From Caldifarciminota bacterium (lineage in GTDB: Bacteria; Hydrothermota; Hydrothermia; LBFQ01): DNA of 33,486 nt. A program made the position numbers and the translations under genes. Positions 1 to 8,355 of the stretch are shown here, piece after piece; the stretch's first letter is position 1; every line of letters starts with the position of its first letter. A model generated the notes under the pieces. That model worked only from the letters and a program-made list of their open reading frames with translations. It made no database searches and was not told the DNA's origin. The DNA is taken from positions 1 through 33,486 of the forward strand of contig WGFI01000011.1 of the NCBI GenBank assembly GCA_015492295.1, given 5' to 3'.

Positions 1-567
1 ATAGCGATTGCGTATGTGTATGGTAAAGATAGGAGCGATACAGGAGTGTGCAATGTTTATGTATCGTATAGTTTTGATGGAGGAGCTACATGGATAGACA
101 GTGCGGTTTATAAGAGTGTTCGCGTTCAAGGGAATCCAGTTTTGTCATCCTTAGGTGATACTTTGATATTGTTTTTTGTGGAGAGCGGTGGTCGTGGAGA
201 CACGAGTATGGTAATGTATGGGTGGATGGAAGGGGGTGTATGGAGGAATAGGAGAGTTGCGCAAGCGATTGGTTAGTAGTGAAGATGGTAATCATTATGG
301 TAGTTTGATAGCATATAGGGATTAGGAGGCAATGCTTGGTTTTTCAGGGGGATAATAAGTAAGATAACTGGGGTTAAGGAGGTTGTGAGAGGTAAAGTTG
401 ATGGAGTTTTGAATGTTAGTAAAGGTTTGATTGAGCTCAAAGATGTTGGTGAGGTTTATTCGTTATCTGGAAGGTTGGTTTTTAGGGGTAAAGGCAGAGT
501 TGTTCTTCCAAGAGGGGTTTATTTCGTTAAGTTCAAGGATAGGGTCTTTAAGGTTATACTTAGGTGA
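1..567 (+). pseudogene. 3' part of secreted BNR-repeat protein with sorting tail, frameshifted
   Basis: The reading frame is already open at base 1 and encodes an Asp-box-like stretch (SFDGGATW), as in BNR/sialidase-type beta-propellers. Frame 1 stops at 274-276, but sensible protein continues in frame 2 from about 266 (RLVSSEDGNHYGSLIAYRD) and returns to frame 1 near 320 (GGNAWFFRG), running to the stop at 565-567. The end (VYSLSGRLVFRG, then LPRGVYFVKF) matches the C-terminal sorting domain of type IX-like secreted proteins. Two compensating shifts within about 60 bases mean either a decayed gene or assembly/sequencing errors near a contig edge. The 5' end lies outside the window. The ORF-track entries at 16 and 385 are pieces of this one gene. 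Confidence 0.7.
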
Positions 568-573
568 AATCGT

Positions 574-588
574 TTTCAACTTTATAAT
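574..588 (+). promoter_or_regulatory. leaderless-type promoter TTTCAA-N3-TATAAT
   Basis: TTTCAA (575-580 region), a three-base gap and TATAAT at 583-588 lie nine bases before the ATG at 598. The same layout precedes several other genes in the window. No TTGACA-like box is seen about 17 bases upstream. Confidence 0.7.
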
Positions 589-597
589 TCCATCTTC

Positions 598-705
598 ATG
601 AGGGTTTCAATATCTGCAAAGTCTTTAAAATCAACCACATTCCCGCCGCTTGTGGAGCGTTCTCGTTTTGTGGTGATCCCCATTAAACCCAAATTCATCC
701 CTTGA
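598..705 (+). CDS. possible 35-aa small protein upstream of tRNA nucleotidyltransferase
   Basis: This ORF is too short for the supplied track. It starts with ATG nine bases after a clean TATAAT box, and its TGA stop overlaps the TTG start of the next gene (TTGA at 702-705), so the two would be translationally coupled. The product (MRVSISAKSLKSTTFPPLVE..., ending KPKFIP) is basic, with no recognisable domain or membrane segment. It could be a real small protein, a leader peptide that controls the downstream gene, or simply the 5' leader of that gene. The promoter is the strongest support; the coding potential itself is weak. Confidence 0.4.
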   Translation: MRVSISAKSLKSTTFPPLVERSRFVVIPIKPKFIP

Positions 706-1847
706 AATTCTCCAACATCGTAGAGATACTCAATGATCTGAGAAAAAAATGGGAGATTTATATCGTCGGTGGATTGGTCAGGGATTGGATCTTGAAAGGA
801 TATAGGGATTTTAAGGTGAAGGATTGTGATTTCGTTTTAATCGGAACTATAAATGACTTAAAGTCGGTAGCCGCTACTCTACAAGGTAAAGGTTTTAAAG
901 TGAAGAAATTCTCTCAGTTTGGCACGGTTGAATTGGAGTTTGAAAGGGTGAATTTTGATATAGCGCTTGCGAGGAGGGAGTATTATGATTATCCAGGAGC
1001 CCTTCCAAGGGTTGAATTTGTAAAGGATTTAAGTATAGATGTTAAAAGAAGGGATTTCACGGTCAATGCTTTGTACTACGATGGGAAAAGTGTAATAGAT
1101 TTTGTAAGGGGAATTGAAGATCTAAACAACAGGACTTTAAAACCCTTGGCGAGTTTTTCGGATGATCCAACGAGGATATTCAGAGGTGTAAGGTATAAAA
1201 ATGTTTTAAAATTCAAATATTCTGCCGAGTTCTTTGATTTCATGTCGGAAGGCAGAAGATATATTCGGAATGTTTCATCACAAAGGCTCCTCAACGAATT
1301 AAGGATTACTGCTGAGGTAAATGCGAAGGCTTTAAGGGGTTTCTTTAAGGAATTGGTAAGATTCTCGTTGCTGGAATGGGCAGTTTATGAAACTCCTCTG
1401 TATAAAACTCCAAGATTTCTCGGAGGGCCTACAAAGGCCCGTTGGATAATTTTTCTCGCCCCCTTTATAAAGGAATCTCTGCCTTTAACCTCTTTGGAAA
1501 GGAAATGCGTAGAAGTTTTGAAAATCGGACATATAAAGGAGGATTTGGAAAGCATTCATAAAGTATTTCATAGCAGGTCCGATATTGAGGTTTTAACCTA
1601 TGCGAACTGGAAATCAGAAAACATACGCATCTTCATAGAATATCTTAACCTTAGGAAAAAGATTCAAATCAGACTCTACCCCATAGAGAAGCGTATAGAA
1701 AGCTTCAAAAAATCGGCGAAGAATCTGAATATAAATGCCCCTTTACCCGAGATCATATTTGAAGATCCACCTTCCCAAAGGAGAAAATCTCTGAAATTAA
1801 CCTTGGAAACCTTCCTTATGAATCTAAGGTATAACCATAACCGCTAA
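702..1847 (+). CDS. CCA-adding enzyme / poly(A) polymerase family tRNA nucleotidyltransferase
   Basis: A class II nucleotidyltransferase that adds CCA (or part of it) to tRNA 3' ends, or polyadenylates RNA; the two activities cannot be told apart by eye. Visible motifs are the nucleotide-binding GG/RD signature (YIVGGLVRDWIL, about residues 20-31), the metal-binding DxD (KDCDFVLIG, about 40-48), RRDFTVNAL and the DDPTRIFRGVRY neck motif. At 381 aa it has the length of a short class II enzyme without an obvious HD domain. The TTG start is the only in-frame choice because a stop lies at 684-686. It overlaps the stop of the 35-aa ORF. The 3' end overlaps the convergent UspA-like gene by 24 bases. 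Confidence 0.85.
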   Translation: MKFSNIVEILNDLRKKWEIYIVGGLVRDWILKGYRDFKVKDCDFVLIGTINDLKSVAATLQGKGFKVKKFSQFGTVELEFERVNFDIALARREYYDYPGALPRVEFVKDLSIDVKRRDFTVNALYYDGKSVIDFVRGIEDLNNRTLKPLASFSDDPTRIFRGVRYKNVLKFKYSAEFFDFMSEGRRYIRNVSSQRLLNELRITAEVNAKALRGFFKELVRFSLLEWAVYETPLYKTPRFLGGPTKARWIIFLAPFIKESLPLTSLERKCVEVLKIGHIKEDLESIHKVFHSRSDIEVLTYANWKSENIRIFIEYLNLRKKIQIRLYPIEKRIESFKKSAKNLNINAPLPEIIFEDPPSQRRKSLKLTLETFLMNLRYNHNR

Positions 1848-2237
1848 ACCCGTATCCGAATATGTATTAAGTATCCTTGAATGCAAGGTGTCCCCACCTC
1901 TTCCAAAGAATCCCCCACCGAGATGTATCAGAGGAAGCACAACGAGATCAGGTTTCTCGGCGTCTATAACCTTTATCAGTATATCTTCAACCGATCCGAA
2001 AAGCAATCTAACCTCGGTTTTAACATTTATATCACGGGCATCCTCAACTAAGGATGCCAAACTCCTCTCTATATCCTGCTCGTATTCTCCAAATCCTATG
2101 TCCAGCTCATCCAGAGGATTCACGGAGGATACTATAAACAAACCCGCTCCGAGGTAATAAGATAACATTATGGCAGTTTTAACCACCTTTCTACCCTGAG
2201 GGGATCCATCAAAATAAACGACTATCTTCCTAAACAC
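1824..2237 (-). CDS. UspA-family universal stress protein
   Basis: A 137-aa cytoplasmic single-domain Usp fold protein. The start KIVVYFDGS matches the conserved first strand and Asp of the family, and the end (PDLVVLPLIHLGGG, then TGLAVMVIP) matches the ATP-loop and last strand. The G-x2-G-x9-G-S/T ATP motif is only loosely kept, so nucleotide binding is uncertain. The GTG start follows directly after the stop of the isocitrate dehydrogenase gene, so it is the last gene of that operon. Its 3' end overlaps the convergent nucleotidyltransferase gene. Confidence 0.8.
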   Translation of the reverse strand: MFRKIVVYFDGSPQGRKVVKTAIMLSYYLGAGLFIVSSVNPLDELDIGFGEYEQDIERSLASLVEDARDINVKTEVRLLFGSVEDILIKVIDAEKPDLVVLPLIHLGGGFFGRGGDTLHSRILNTYSDTGLAVMVIP

Positions 2238-3431
2238 TTATAAGTTGTCTATTAAGGCCTGAGTGTATTCGGTCGTGGATAAAGGCTCAATTCCTAGATG
2301 CCTTGCAAGGTCATAAGTCACCTTCTTCTGTTCAAATGTTCTTACTATCGCATCCTCTATGAGCTTTGCGGCTTCCATCCAACCCATATATTCAAGCATC
2401 ATAACACCCGATAAGATTCCAGCGGTGGGATTTATAACATTTTTCCCGGCGTACTTCGGAGCGGTTCCATGAACGGGTTCAAATAGAGCGTGATAATCAC
2501 CTATATTCGCACCGGCAGCCAAACCCAAACCCCCAACCAGAGCCGCCAATGCATCTGAGATATAATCTCCGTTCAAGTTCGTTGTGGCTATAACACCGTA
2601 CTCATCGGGTCTCAGGAGTATCTGTTGGAACATATTATCCGCTATTCTATCATTCACAAAGACCTTACCCTCCGTCCTTTCACCTTCACCCTCAAATACC
2701 ACCTTGTCCGAATATTCATTCCTCAGAAGTTCATAACCCCAGTCCCTGAAAGCACCTTCGGTATATTTCATTATATTCCCTTTATGCATTAGGGTTAAGG
2801 TGTGGTAGCCCTTTTTCAAAGCGTATTCTATCGCTTTTCTCACCAACCTCTGACTCCTGAACTTTGATATGGGCTTAATACCTATACCCGAATCCTCCGG
2901 TATATTCGCCCCCATCTCCTCCACTAAGAACCTCCTAACCCTCTCACACTCCTCCGATCCCATCTTCCATTCTATACCCGCATAAACATCCTCCGTATTC
3001 TCTCTGAATACCACCATATTAACCTTTTCCGGATGCTTTAAAGGGCTCGGAACACCCGGGAAATACCTTGAAGGTCTAACATTGGCGTACAAGTCCAAAA
3101 CCTGCCTTAGAGTGACATTGAGGCTCCTATATCCTCCACCGACGGGCGTGGTTAGAGGGCCTTTTATGGCTATATAGTGTTCCTTTATGGCGTCTATGGT
3201 TTCCTTGGGTAGAAGCTCCCCAGTTTCCTTCAAAGCCTTCTCACCCGCCAAGATCTCCTTCCAGTGTATCCTCCTTTTACCACCGTAGGCTTTACTTACC
3301 GCGGCATCTATCACAGCCCTAACGGATTCCATGATCTCAGGACCCGTTCCATCCCCCCTTATAAAAGGTATTATAGGTTCATCCGGTACGACCAATACAC
3401 CGTTTTCCACATATACCTTTTGTCCATCCAT
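2238..3431 (-). CDS. icd: NADP-dependent isocitrate dehydrogenase
   Basis: Catalyses oxidative decarboxylation of isocitrate to 2-oxoglutarate in the TCA cycle. The 397-aa protein shows the beta-decarboxylating dehydrogenase hallmarks: [10 protein letters not shown] near the start, the substrate-binding SLNVTLRQ, the [19 protein letters not shown] signature and HGTAPKYAG. The KY in the last motif and the Y-x3-R in VTYDLARHL match the residues that give NADP preference in the E. coli enzyme. It has its own promoter inside the end of the cytidine deaminase gene: the TAG stop of that gene forms part of the TAGAAT box nine bases before the ATG. The UspA-like gene follows with no gap. Confidence 0.95.
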   Translation of the reverse strand: MDGQKVYVENGVLVVPDEPIIPFIRGDGTGPEIMESVRAVIDAAVSKAYGGKRRIHWKEILAGEKALKETGELLPKETIDAIKEHYIAIKGPLTTPVGGGYRSLNVTLRQVLDLYANVRPSRYFPGVPSPLKHPEKVNMVVFRENTEDVYAGIEWKMGSEECERVRRFLVEEMGANIPEDSGIGIKPISKFRSQRLVRKAIEYALKKGYHTLTLMHKGNIMKYTEGAFRDWGYELLRNEYSDKVVFEGEGERTEGKVFVNDRIADNMFQQILLRPDEYGVIATTNLNGDYISDALAALVGGLGLAAGANIGDYHALFEPVHGTAPKYAGKNVINPTAGILSGVMMLEYMGWMEAAKLIEDAIVRTFEQKKVTYDLARHLGIEPLSTTEYTQALIDNL

Positions 3432-3440
3432 AGGCTTGTT

Positions 3441-3455
3441 ATTCTACGGTTGAAA
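3441..3455 (-). promoter_or_regulatory. icd promoter TTTCAA-N3-TAGAAT overlapping cdd stop codon
   Basis: On the minus strand TTTCAA (3455-3450), CCG and TAGAAT (3446-3441) lie nine bases before the icd ATG. The TAG of the box is the stop codon of the cytidine deaminase gene, and TTTCAA encodes its Phe-Gln. Confidence 0.7.
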
Positions 3456-3848
3456 GTTAAATCCCTTGGGTAGCATCTCTGAAAGTTTAAAAAATTCAAA
3501 ACCGTTGTAAATTATCGTATCTTCCTCTTTAAACTCAAACATAACCTGCCTGCAAGCTCCACAGGGATAAACCCTTTGAATCTCTCCGTTATGCGATGCT
3601 ATCAGGACCAATGCAACCAACTTGTTGAAACCCTCAGAAACTCCCTTGAATATAGCCACCCTCTCGGCGCATACCGTGAGTCCATAAGATGAGTTTTCAA
3701 CATTCACACCATAAAACTCCTTTAACTCACCTTTGACATTCTTCATTATCGCACAGGCGGATACTTGGAACTTGGAGTAAGGGGCGTACGAATATACGAG
3801 ATTATCCACAACATTCTTTAAGATCCTGTCAAAGTTTAAGTGATACAT
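3444..3848 (-). CDS. cdd: cytidine deaminase
   Basis: A pyrimidine-salvage enzyme that deaminates cytidine or deoxycytidine to the uridine form in the cytoplasm. The homotetrameric-type length (about 134 aa) and all zinc-site motifs are present: YSKFQVSA, the Cys-x-Glu of NVENSSYGLTVCAERVA (catalytic Glu) and the Cys pair of PCGACRQ. The ORF track begins at GTG 3851; I use the ATG one codon in. The start lies inside the end of the upstream beta-rich envelope protein gene (about 20-base overlap), so translation is probably coupled. Its last codons carry the icd promoter. Confidence 0.92.
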   Translation of the reverse strand: MYHLNFDRILKNVVDNLVYSYAPYSKFQVSACAIMKNVKGELKEFYGVNVENSSYGLTVCAERVAIFKGVSEGFNKLVALVLIASHNGEIQRVYPCGACRQVMFEFKEEDTIIYNGFEFFKLSEMLPKGFNFQP

Positions 3849-4641
3849 CACCCCTGAAAGAGAATCCGAAATCCGTATGATAAGATGAGCCTATACCGAG
3901 CGTATAGTTTCTATATTTCACTTTAAATCCTATCCTTGGAAAACCTTCAACGAATCCCCCGTACAAGGACGCGTAACGGGTGATTATCGCTAAGGAAACA
4001 TATCCATCCCGTGCCAACTTCACTCCCCTTCCATCGGGAGAGTACAGAACCCCCGAGCTTAAAAGCAAATTTCCACTTATATACACCCCAAATCTCAAAT
4101 CCGCCGTAGGTAAGGCGAATTCCTTATAACCCGTGCTCCATATAATCGGCGATGTCAGAGCATTTTTGATCTCCAAGTATCCCATAGTTCTTTTTAGGTC
4201 CAAGGATGAGTATATATCAAAGCCCCCACCCGCACCCCATCCATAGCTTCCGAGACGGGAGTATATAACATTGCTCTTTAAACCCGCTTTAAATGGGCCT
4301 CTGTAAAACATCTCCATCCTTAAAGATAGCTTGCCTGCCGTAAAATTAACCCTATCAACCACCTCAGGCTGGTTGTCCGCCGATGGCTCTTTGGTAGTAT
4401 CGGGAAGCTGAGTTATGAGTATATCTCCGGATCTATATCCTACGAATTCTATTGCCACTTTACCACCGTTGAATATTCCACCTCCGTATATATCTCCTGG
4501 TATTATACCCGATGAGAAACCTACGGTGAAACCTCTTTCGGGTTTAACAACGCTATAAGGGTTTTCCGTAAAAACCCCCGTCTTTGAGGAGAATTCCTGA
4601 ACATCATAAACAAAGTTCAAAAATTCAAGGGCAAACATCAT
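3829..4641 (-). CDS. beta-rich envelope protein, probably outer-membrane barrel
   Basis: I do not recognise a named family. The 270-aa product alternates polar and hydrophobic residues with many Gly, Tyr and Ser (for example GWGAGGGFDIYSSL, YASLYGGFVEGFPRIGF) and ends in regular amphipathic strands (GFSFRGDVSLKL), as expected of an outer-membrane barrel or PorV/PorQ-like protein. The N-terminus (MMFALEFLNFVYDVQEF) is hydrophobic but very short and lacks a positive charge. The start is pinned by an ATGA overlap with the D-Ala-D-Ala ligase stop. It is co-transcribed with envelope genes (HtrA, Ddl), which fits a cell-surface role. Confidence 0.65.
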   Translation of the reverse strand: MMFALEFLNFVYDVQEFSSKTGVFTENPYSVVKPERGFTVGFSSGIIPGDIYGGGIFNGGKVAIEFVGYRSGDILITQLPDTTKEPSADNQPEVVDRVNFTAGKLSLRMEMFYRGPFKAGLKSNVIYSRLGSYGWGAGGGFDIYSSLDLKRTMGYLEIKNALTSPIIWSTGYKEFALPTADLRFGVYISGNLLLSSGVLYSPDGRGVKLARDGYVSLAIITRYASLYGGFVEGFPRIGFKVKYRNYTLGIGSSYHTDFGFSFRGDVSLKL

Positions 4642-5576
4642 TCAAATGCCGAAAGCAAAACATAAGAAATCACATCCTCGTAAGACAACCCCATATATCT
4701 CGCTTCCGCCGGCAAGTCGGAAAGTTCCGTCATTCCGGGTATGGTATTTATTTCCAAGGCGAAAACATCATCCTCAGTAGCGATAAAATCCACCCTTGAA
4801 AACCCTTTACAATCTATTTCCCTGTGTATTTTAAGCGCTATATCTTGGGATCTCTCATATAGTTCCTTGGGTATCTCAGCGGGTATGATGAACTCGGTTT
4901 CTCCTTTCGTATATTTGGCAACATAATCGTAGAATTCACGGTTTTTGACCCTAAGTTCAAGAACGGGTAAAGCAAAAGCATCTTTCCCACTACCCAATAT
5001 TCCGACGGTTATCTCCTTACCCTTTATGAATTTTTCAACCAAAACATCCCCAAATTCCTTCATAACTTCACCTATACCTTCAAGGAGTTCATCATCACTT
5101 CTGCATATCCTCGTTCCTACGGATGATCCCTCCGACCTCGGTTTTATTATCACAGGATAACCCACATCCTTAACAAAGTCAAAAACTTTACTTTGTTCCT
5201 CACCTTTTCTTATAAGAACAAACGGTGGAACCTTTATTCCGAGACCTTTACAAACGAGTTTGAATATGTACTTGTCTATTCCAACTGCGCTCGCAACTAT
5301 ACCGGAACCCGTGTAAGGTATCTTGAAGATTTCAAGTAATCCCTGAACGCTACCATCCTCCCCGGGTTTTCCATGCATCATTATTAAGGCTATATCGGGA
5401 GGATCGTTTATCACACTCACTATGTTATCCCCTTTGAAGTCTATTATCGGGGCATTTATGCCCATGTTTTTCAGCGCCCTCTGAACATTTACCGCTGATC
5501 TAAAACTCACCTCTCTTTCCGAAGATTCACCGCCTGCCAATATCACAACGCTCTTTCCCGCGAGCTTTTCCTTCAC
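4638..5576 (-). CDS. ddl: D-alanine--D-alanine ligase
   Basis: An ATP-grasp enzyme that makes the D-Ala-D-Ala dipeptide for peptidoglycan. Visible are the N-terminal ILAGGESSEREVSFRS motif, the MMHGKPGEDGSVQGLLE segment, YTGSGIVASAVGIDK, the ATP-grasp PVIIKPRSEGSSVG and the metal-binding ALEINTIPGMT near the end. Length is normal for the family. The track starts at ATG 5594, inside the HtrA gene. I prefer GTG at 5576 because it gives a four-base GTGA overlap with the HtrA stop, like other junctions in this window, and puts the conserved strand near the N-terminus. ATG 5594 would add six residues. It implies a peptidoglycan-containing cell. Confidence 0.93.
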   Translation of the reverse strand: MKEKLAGKSVVILAGGESSEREVSFRSAVNVQRALKNMGINAPIIDFKGDNIVSVINDPPDIALIMMHGKPGEDGSVQGLLEIFKIPYTGSGIVASAVGIDKYIFKLVCKGLGIKVPPFVLIRKGEEQSKVFDFVKDVGYPVIIKPRSEGSSVGTRICRSDDELLEGIGEVMKEFGDVLVEKFIKGKEITVGILGSGKDAFALPVLELRVKNREFYDYVAKYTKGETEFIIPAEIPKELYERSQDIALKIHREIDCKGFSRVDFIATEDDVFALEINTIPGMTELSDLPAEARYMGLSYEDVISYVLLSAFE

Positions 5577-6994
5577 AGAGAAAATGCCACCCATTTCTTA
5601 ATGTTTCCGCTTTGAAGGAGCATAAGAACCGAACCTTTCTTCTTAGCCTCTTCCATGGCGTCATAGTAATCCTTAACGCTCTTTATATTCTTCTTGTTGA
5701 TCTGCAATATAACATCACCGGGTTCTATTCCCACGCTTTCCGCAACGCTTCCTTTCTTAACATCCACAACCACGACTTTTCCATCTCTTTCTTCAACCGT
5801 AATTCCTATCTCATCGCTTTTCGCCTTTCCGAAACCTTTACCCATACCCATCCACTTGTTCGCCGATCCCAATGTGGCTTTCAATTTCTTCTTCTTTCCA
5901 TCTCTTATGATCGTTATATCTATCTTCTCACCGGGAGCCTTGCTTTGCACATAGGATCTGAGTTGCAAGGAGTTCTTGATCTCCCTATCATCAACTTTTA
6001 TTATGACATCACCCGCCTTCAAACCCGCCTTGTCCGCGGGAGAACCTTTCACAACATCCGTGATTATAACCCCGTAGGGTTTTTTGAGTTTGAAATGCTT
6101 GGCCAAATTCTTATCCACATCCTGCATATATATTCCCAGATAACCCCTCTCTATCTTACCTTTTTCTATAAGCTGCTTAGCCACCCTCTTCGCTATGTTT
6201 ATGGGTACGGCAAAACCTATTCCCGCATATTGACCGGTTCTACTGTATATTGCAGTATTCACACCTACAACTTCCCCTTTTATATTTACCAAAGGTCCCC
6301 CTGAGTTTCCCGGATTTATAGCTGCATCCGTTTGTAGAAAATCTTGAATTGAAGGCGCTTCGGGAAGTCCTCCAAGCTCCCTATGCTTTGCACTTATGAC
6401 ACCCACCGTCACGGTTGATGATAATCCAAATGGACTCCCTATCGCTATAACCCAATCCCCCACTCTGAGTTTATCAGAATCGCCCAATTTTACAACGGGT
6501 AGTTTATCTTTACTCTTGAATTTTAAGACCGCTATATCCGTCGCTGGATCCGTACCAACTATTTCAACCTTTTCAATGACGGTACCATCGTAGAGCTTTA
6601 CCGTTATCTCATCCATATCCTTCACGACATGGTTGTTAGTCATTACATAATAGTACTCCCCATTCTTCCTAAAAATGAAACCGGAACCGAGGCTTCTTCG
6701 CTCGTATTCTCTATACCTAGGGCCAAAGAAGAATTCAAAGAAAGGGTCCAGGGCAGGTAATTCTATCTGAACCTTACCTTTACCCTCTATATTTACAACC
6801 GCGGGTAATACGCTTTCCGCTATATCTGCAAAGGAAGGTATTGATACGGTTGGAACATTCTTAGTCTCAACTTTCTTCGTTTTGTCTTTACTATCCGCTT
6901 TGAGTTCGTTCGTTATGTTCAACCTGGCGCTTATGACCAAACCAACCAACAGACCTACCAACCCTATTCCTGCCAATGGCATAAACTTCTTCAT
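5573..6994 (-). CDS. degP: HtrA/DegP-type periplasmic serine protease with two PDZ domains
   Basis: A Do-family quality-control protease and chaperone of the envelope. The 473-aa protein has an N-terminal hydrophobic segment (about residues 5-22) that serves as signal or anchor, then a trypsin-like domain with catalytic His in TNNHVVKD (about 122), Asp in ATDIAVLKF (about 153) and Ser in NPGNSGGPL (about 231). Two PDZ domains follow, starting about 285 (GYLGIYMQDV) and 395 (EIGITVEERDG). A TAGAAT box eight bases before the ATG overlaps the TAG stop of the NuoF-like gene, so it can be transcribed on its own as well as from upstream. The ligase gene overlaps its 3' end. Confidence 0.94.
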   Translation of the reverse strand: MKKFMPLAGIGLVGLLVGLVISARLNITNELKADSKDKTKKVETKNVPTVSIPSFADIAESVLPAVVNIEGKGKVQIELPALDPFFEFFFGPRYREYERRSLGSGFIFRKNGEYYYVMTNNHVVKDMDEITVKLYDGTVIEKVEIVGTDPATDIAVLKFKSKDKLPVVKLGDSDKLRVGDWVIAIGSPFGLSSTVTVGVISAKHRELGGLPEAPSIQDFLQTDAAINPGNSGGPLVNIKGEVVGVNTAIYSRTGQYAGIGFAVPINIAKRVAKQLIEKGKIERGYLGIYMQDVDKNLAKHFKLKKPYGVIITDVVKGSPADKAGLKAGDVIIKVDDREIKNSLQLRSYVQSKAPGEKIDITIIRDGKKKKLKATLGSANKWMGMGKGFGKAKSDEIGITVEERDGKVVVVDVKKGSVAESVGIEPGDVILQINKKNIKSVKDYYDAMEEAKKKGSVLMLLQSGNIKKWVAFSL

Positions 6995-7002
6995 AAGAAG
7001 AT

Positions 7003-7008
7003 ATTCTA
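7003..7008 (-). promoter_or_regulatory. degP -10 box TAGAAT overlapping nuoF stop codon
   Basis: TAGAAT ends eight bases before the degP ATG, preceded by CCT as at other promoters here. The TAG is the stop codon of the NuoF-like gene. The upstream TTTCAA element is not conserved (AAACGA). Confidence 0.55.
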
Positions 7009-8268
7009 AGGTCGTTTAACTTTATTCGTTATCAACTCGTCCTTATACTTATTAACGAAAGCACCAACAGACATCTGAGCAGCCTCTCCAAGGGCGCAGA
7101 AACATTTACCTTTTATCTCATTAACTATGCTGTTTATCATATCAACATCCTCTTCCGTCATGAAACCTCTTTTTTCAACATCAACCAGAATCCTCGTCAT
7201 CCAGGCCGTTCCATCTCTGCAAGGTGTGCATTTACCACAGGATTCAAAGGCGAAGAATTCCGAAGTCCTTCTTATCAAGGAAAGGATTTTTACGCTTCTA
7301 TCAAGCACCATTATCGCTCCACTACCAAGCATGCTTCCTTTTTTGGCTATATCCTCCATGGTTATAGGAGTATCAAGGTCTTCCTCCTTCAATATAGGTG
7401 CAGATATTCCCCCGGGTATAACTCCTAAGAATTCCGAACCCTCCTTCATTCCACCGCAATATTCTATAAGCTCCCTCAATGTTATGGATCCCAATTCAAA
7501 CTCATAAACACCGGGTTTCTTTATAGCCCCAGATACCGCTAAAAGACGGGTTCCCGTGCTTTCCTCTGTTCCCAAAGAGGAATACCATTCTCCTCCTTTG
7601 TTTATTATTATAGGTACGGTTGCGAGTGTTTCAACATTATTGACCACCGTGGGTTTTCCATAAAGTCCAAATTGCGCAGGATATGGAGGTTTTAATCTTG
7701 GTAGACCCCTTTTACCTTCAAGACTATCAAGCAAAGCGGTCTCTTCACCGCATATGTACGCGCCTGCTCCCAGATAGACATAAAGATCAAAGTCAAATCC
7801 ACTACCTAATATATTTTTACCCAAGAAACCTTTGTTATACGCTTCTTTTATGGCATCTTTAAGTCTCTGAAATATCCATATATATTCGTATCTCAAGTAT
7901 ATGTATCCTTCATTGGCGCCTATCGCCTTCCCCGCTATAATCATACCTTCTATCAAAAGGTGAGGGGCCTTGTAAAGTATCTCTCTATCTTTAAATGTCC
8001 CTGGCTCCCCCTCATCCGCGTTACATACCACATATTTGGGTCCCGGATGATCCTTAGGAACGAAATCCCATTTCAGACCCGTTGGGAAACCCGCACCTCC
8101 TCTTCCTCTGAGCTTCGATTTTTTCACTTCCTCTATTATATCCTGTGGAGACATATCAAAAAGAGCCTTTCGTAGGGATTCATATCCCCCCAAAGAGATG
8201 TAAGTATCAATAGCATGACTATCCTTTGCATCGGTATATGAAAGTAAAAGCCTATATTCTTTTGGCAT
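7006..8268 (-). CDS. nuoF: NADH-binding NuoF-like flavoprotein subunit (NuoF/HoxF/HydB family)
   Basis: The diaphorase subunit that takes electrons from NADH to FMN and a 4Fe-4S cluster. Motifs: FMN-binding LRGRGGAGFPTGLKW, NADH-binding YVVCNADEGEPGTFKDR, YICGEETALLDSLEG, and the cluster ligands in ESCGKCTPCRDG with a distal Cys in GKCFCALGEA. With the start at ATG 8268 (MPKEYRLLL) it is 420 aa, the normal NuoF length. The track start at 8433 adds a low-complexity, non-homologous stretch and is rejected. A TAAAAT box lies eight bases before ATG 8268. No NuoE, NuoG or hydrogenase partner is in the window, so complex I, a bifurcating hydrogenase or another NADH oxidoreductase all remain possible. 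Confidence 0.9.
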   Translation of the reverse strand: MPKEYRLLLSYTDAKDSHAIDTYISLGGYESLRKALFDMSPQDIIEEVKKSKLRGRGGAGFPTGLKWDFVPKDHPGPKYVVCNADEGEPGTFKDREILYKAPHLLIEGMIIAGKAIGANEGYIYLRYEYIWIFQRLKDAIKEAYNKGFLGKNILGSGFDFDLYVYLGAGAYICGEETALLDSLEGKRGLPRLKPPYPAQFGLYGKPTVVNNVETLATVPIIINKGGEWYSSLGTEESTGTRLLAVSGAIKKPGVYEFELGSITLRELIEYCGGMKEGSEFLGVIPGGISAPILKEEDLDTPITMEDIAKKGSMLGSGAIMVLDRSVKILSLIRRTSEFFAFESCGKCTPCRDGTAWMTRILVDVEKRGFMTEEDVDMINSIVNEIKGKCFCALGEAAQMSVGAFVNKYKDELITNKVKRP

Positions 8269-8276
8269 AGTAGGGT

Positions 8277-8282
8277 ATTTTA
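8277..8282 (-). promoter_or_regulatory. nuoF -10 box TAAAAT
   Basis: TAAAAT ends eight bases before the chosen ATG 8268 and supports that start over the longer ORF. The upstream sequence (TAACACCTT) only loosely resembles TTTCAACCT. Confidence 0.5.
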
Positions 8283-8355
8283 AAGGTGTTAATAGATTAA
8301 GCCTATATTTAGAGCTATGATTCTGTGAGAAATTTTTCCGCTTTATATTTTCCCT

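Noticed and set aside
5612-6304. 230-aa plus-strand ORF opposite the HtrA gene
   Set aside because: It is the antisense shadow of a well-supported protease gene, and its translation is low in sense and shows no family motif.
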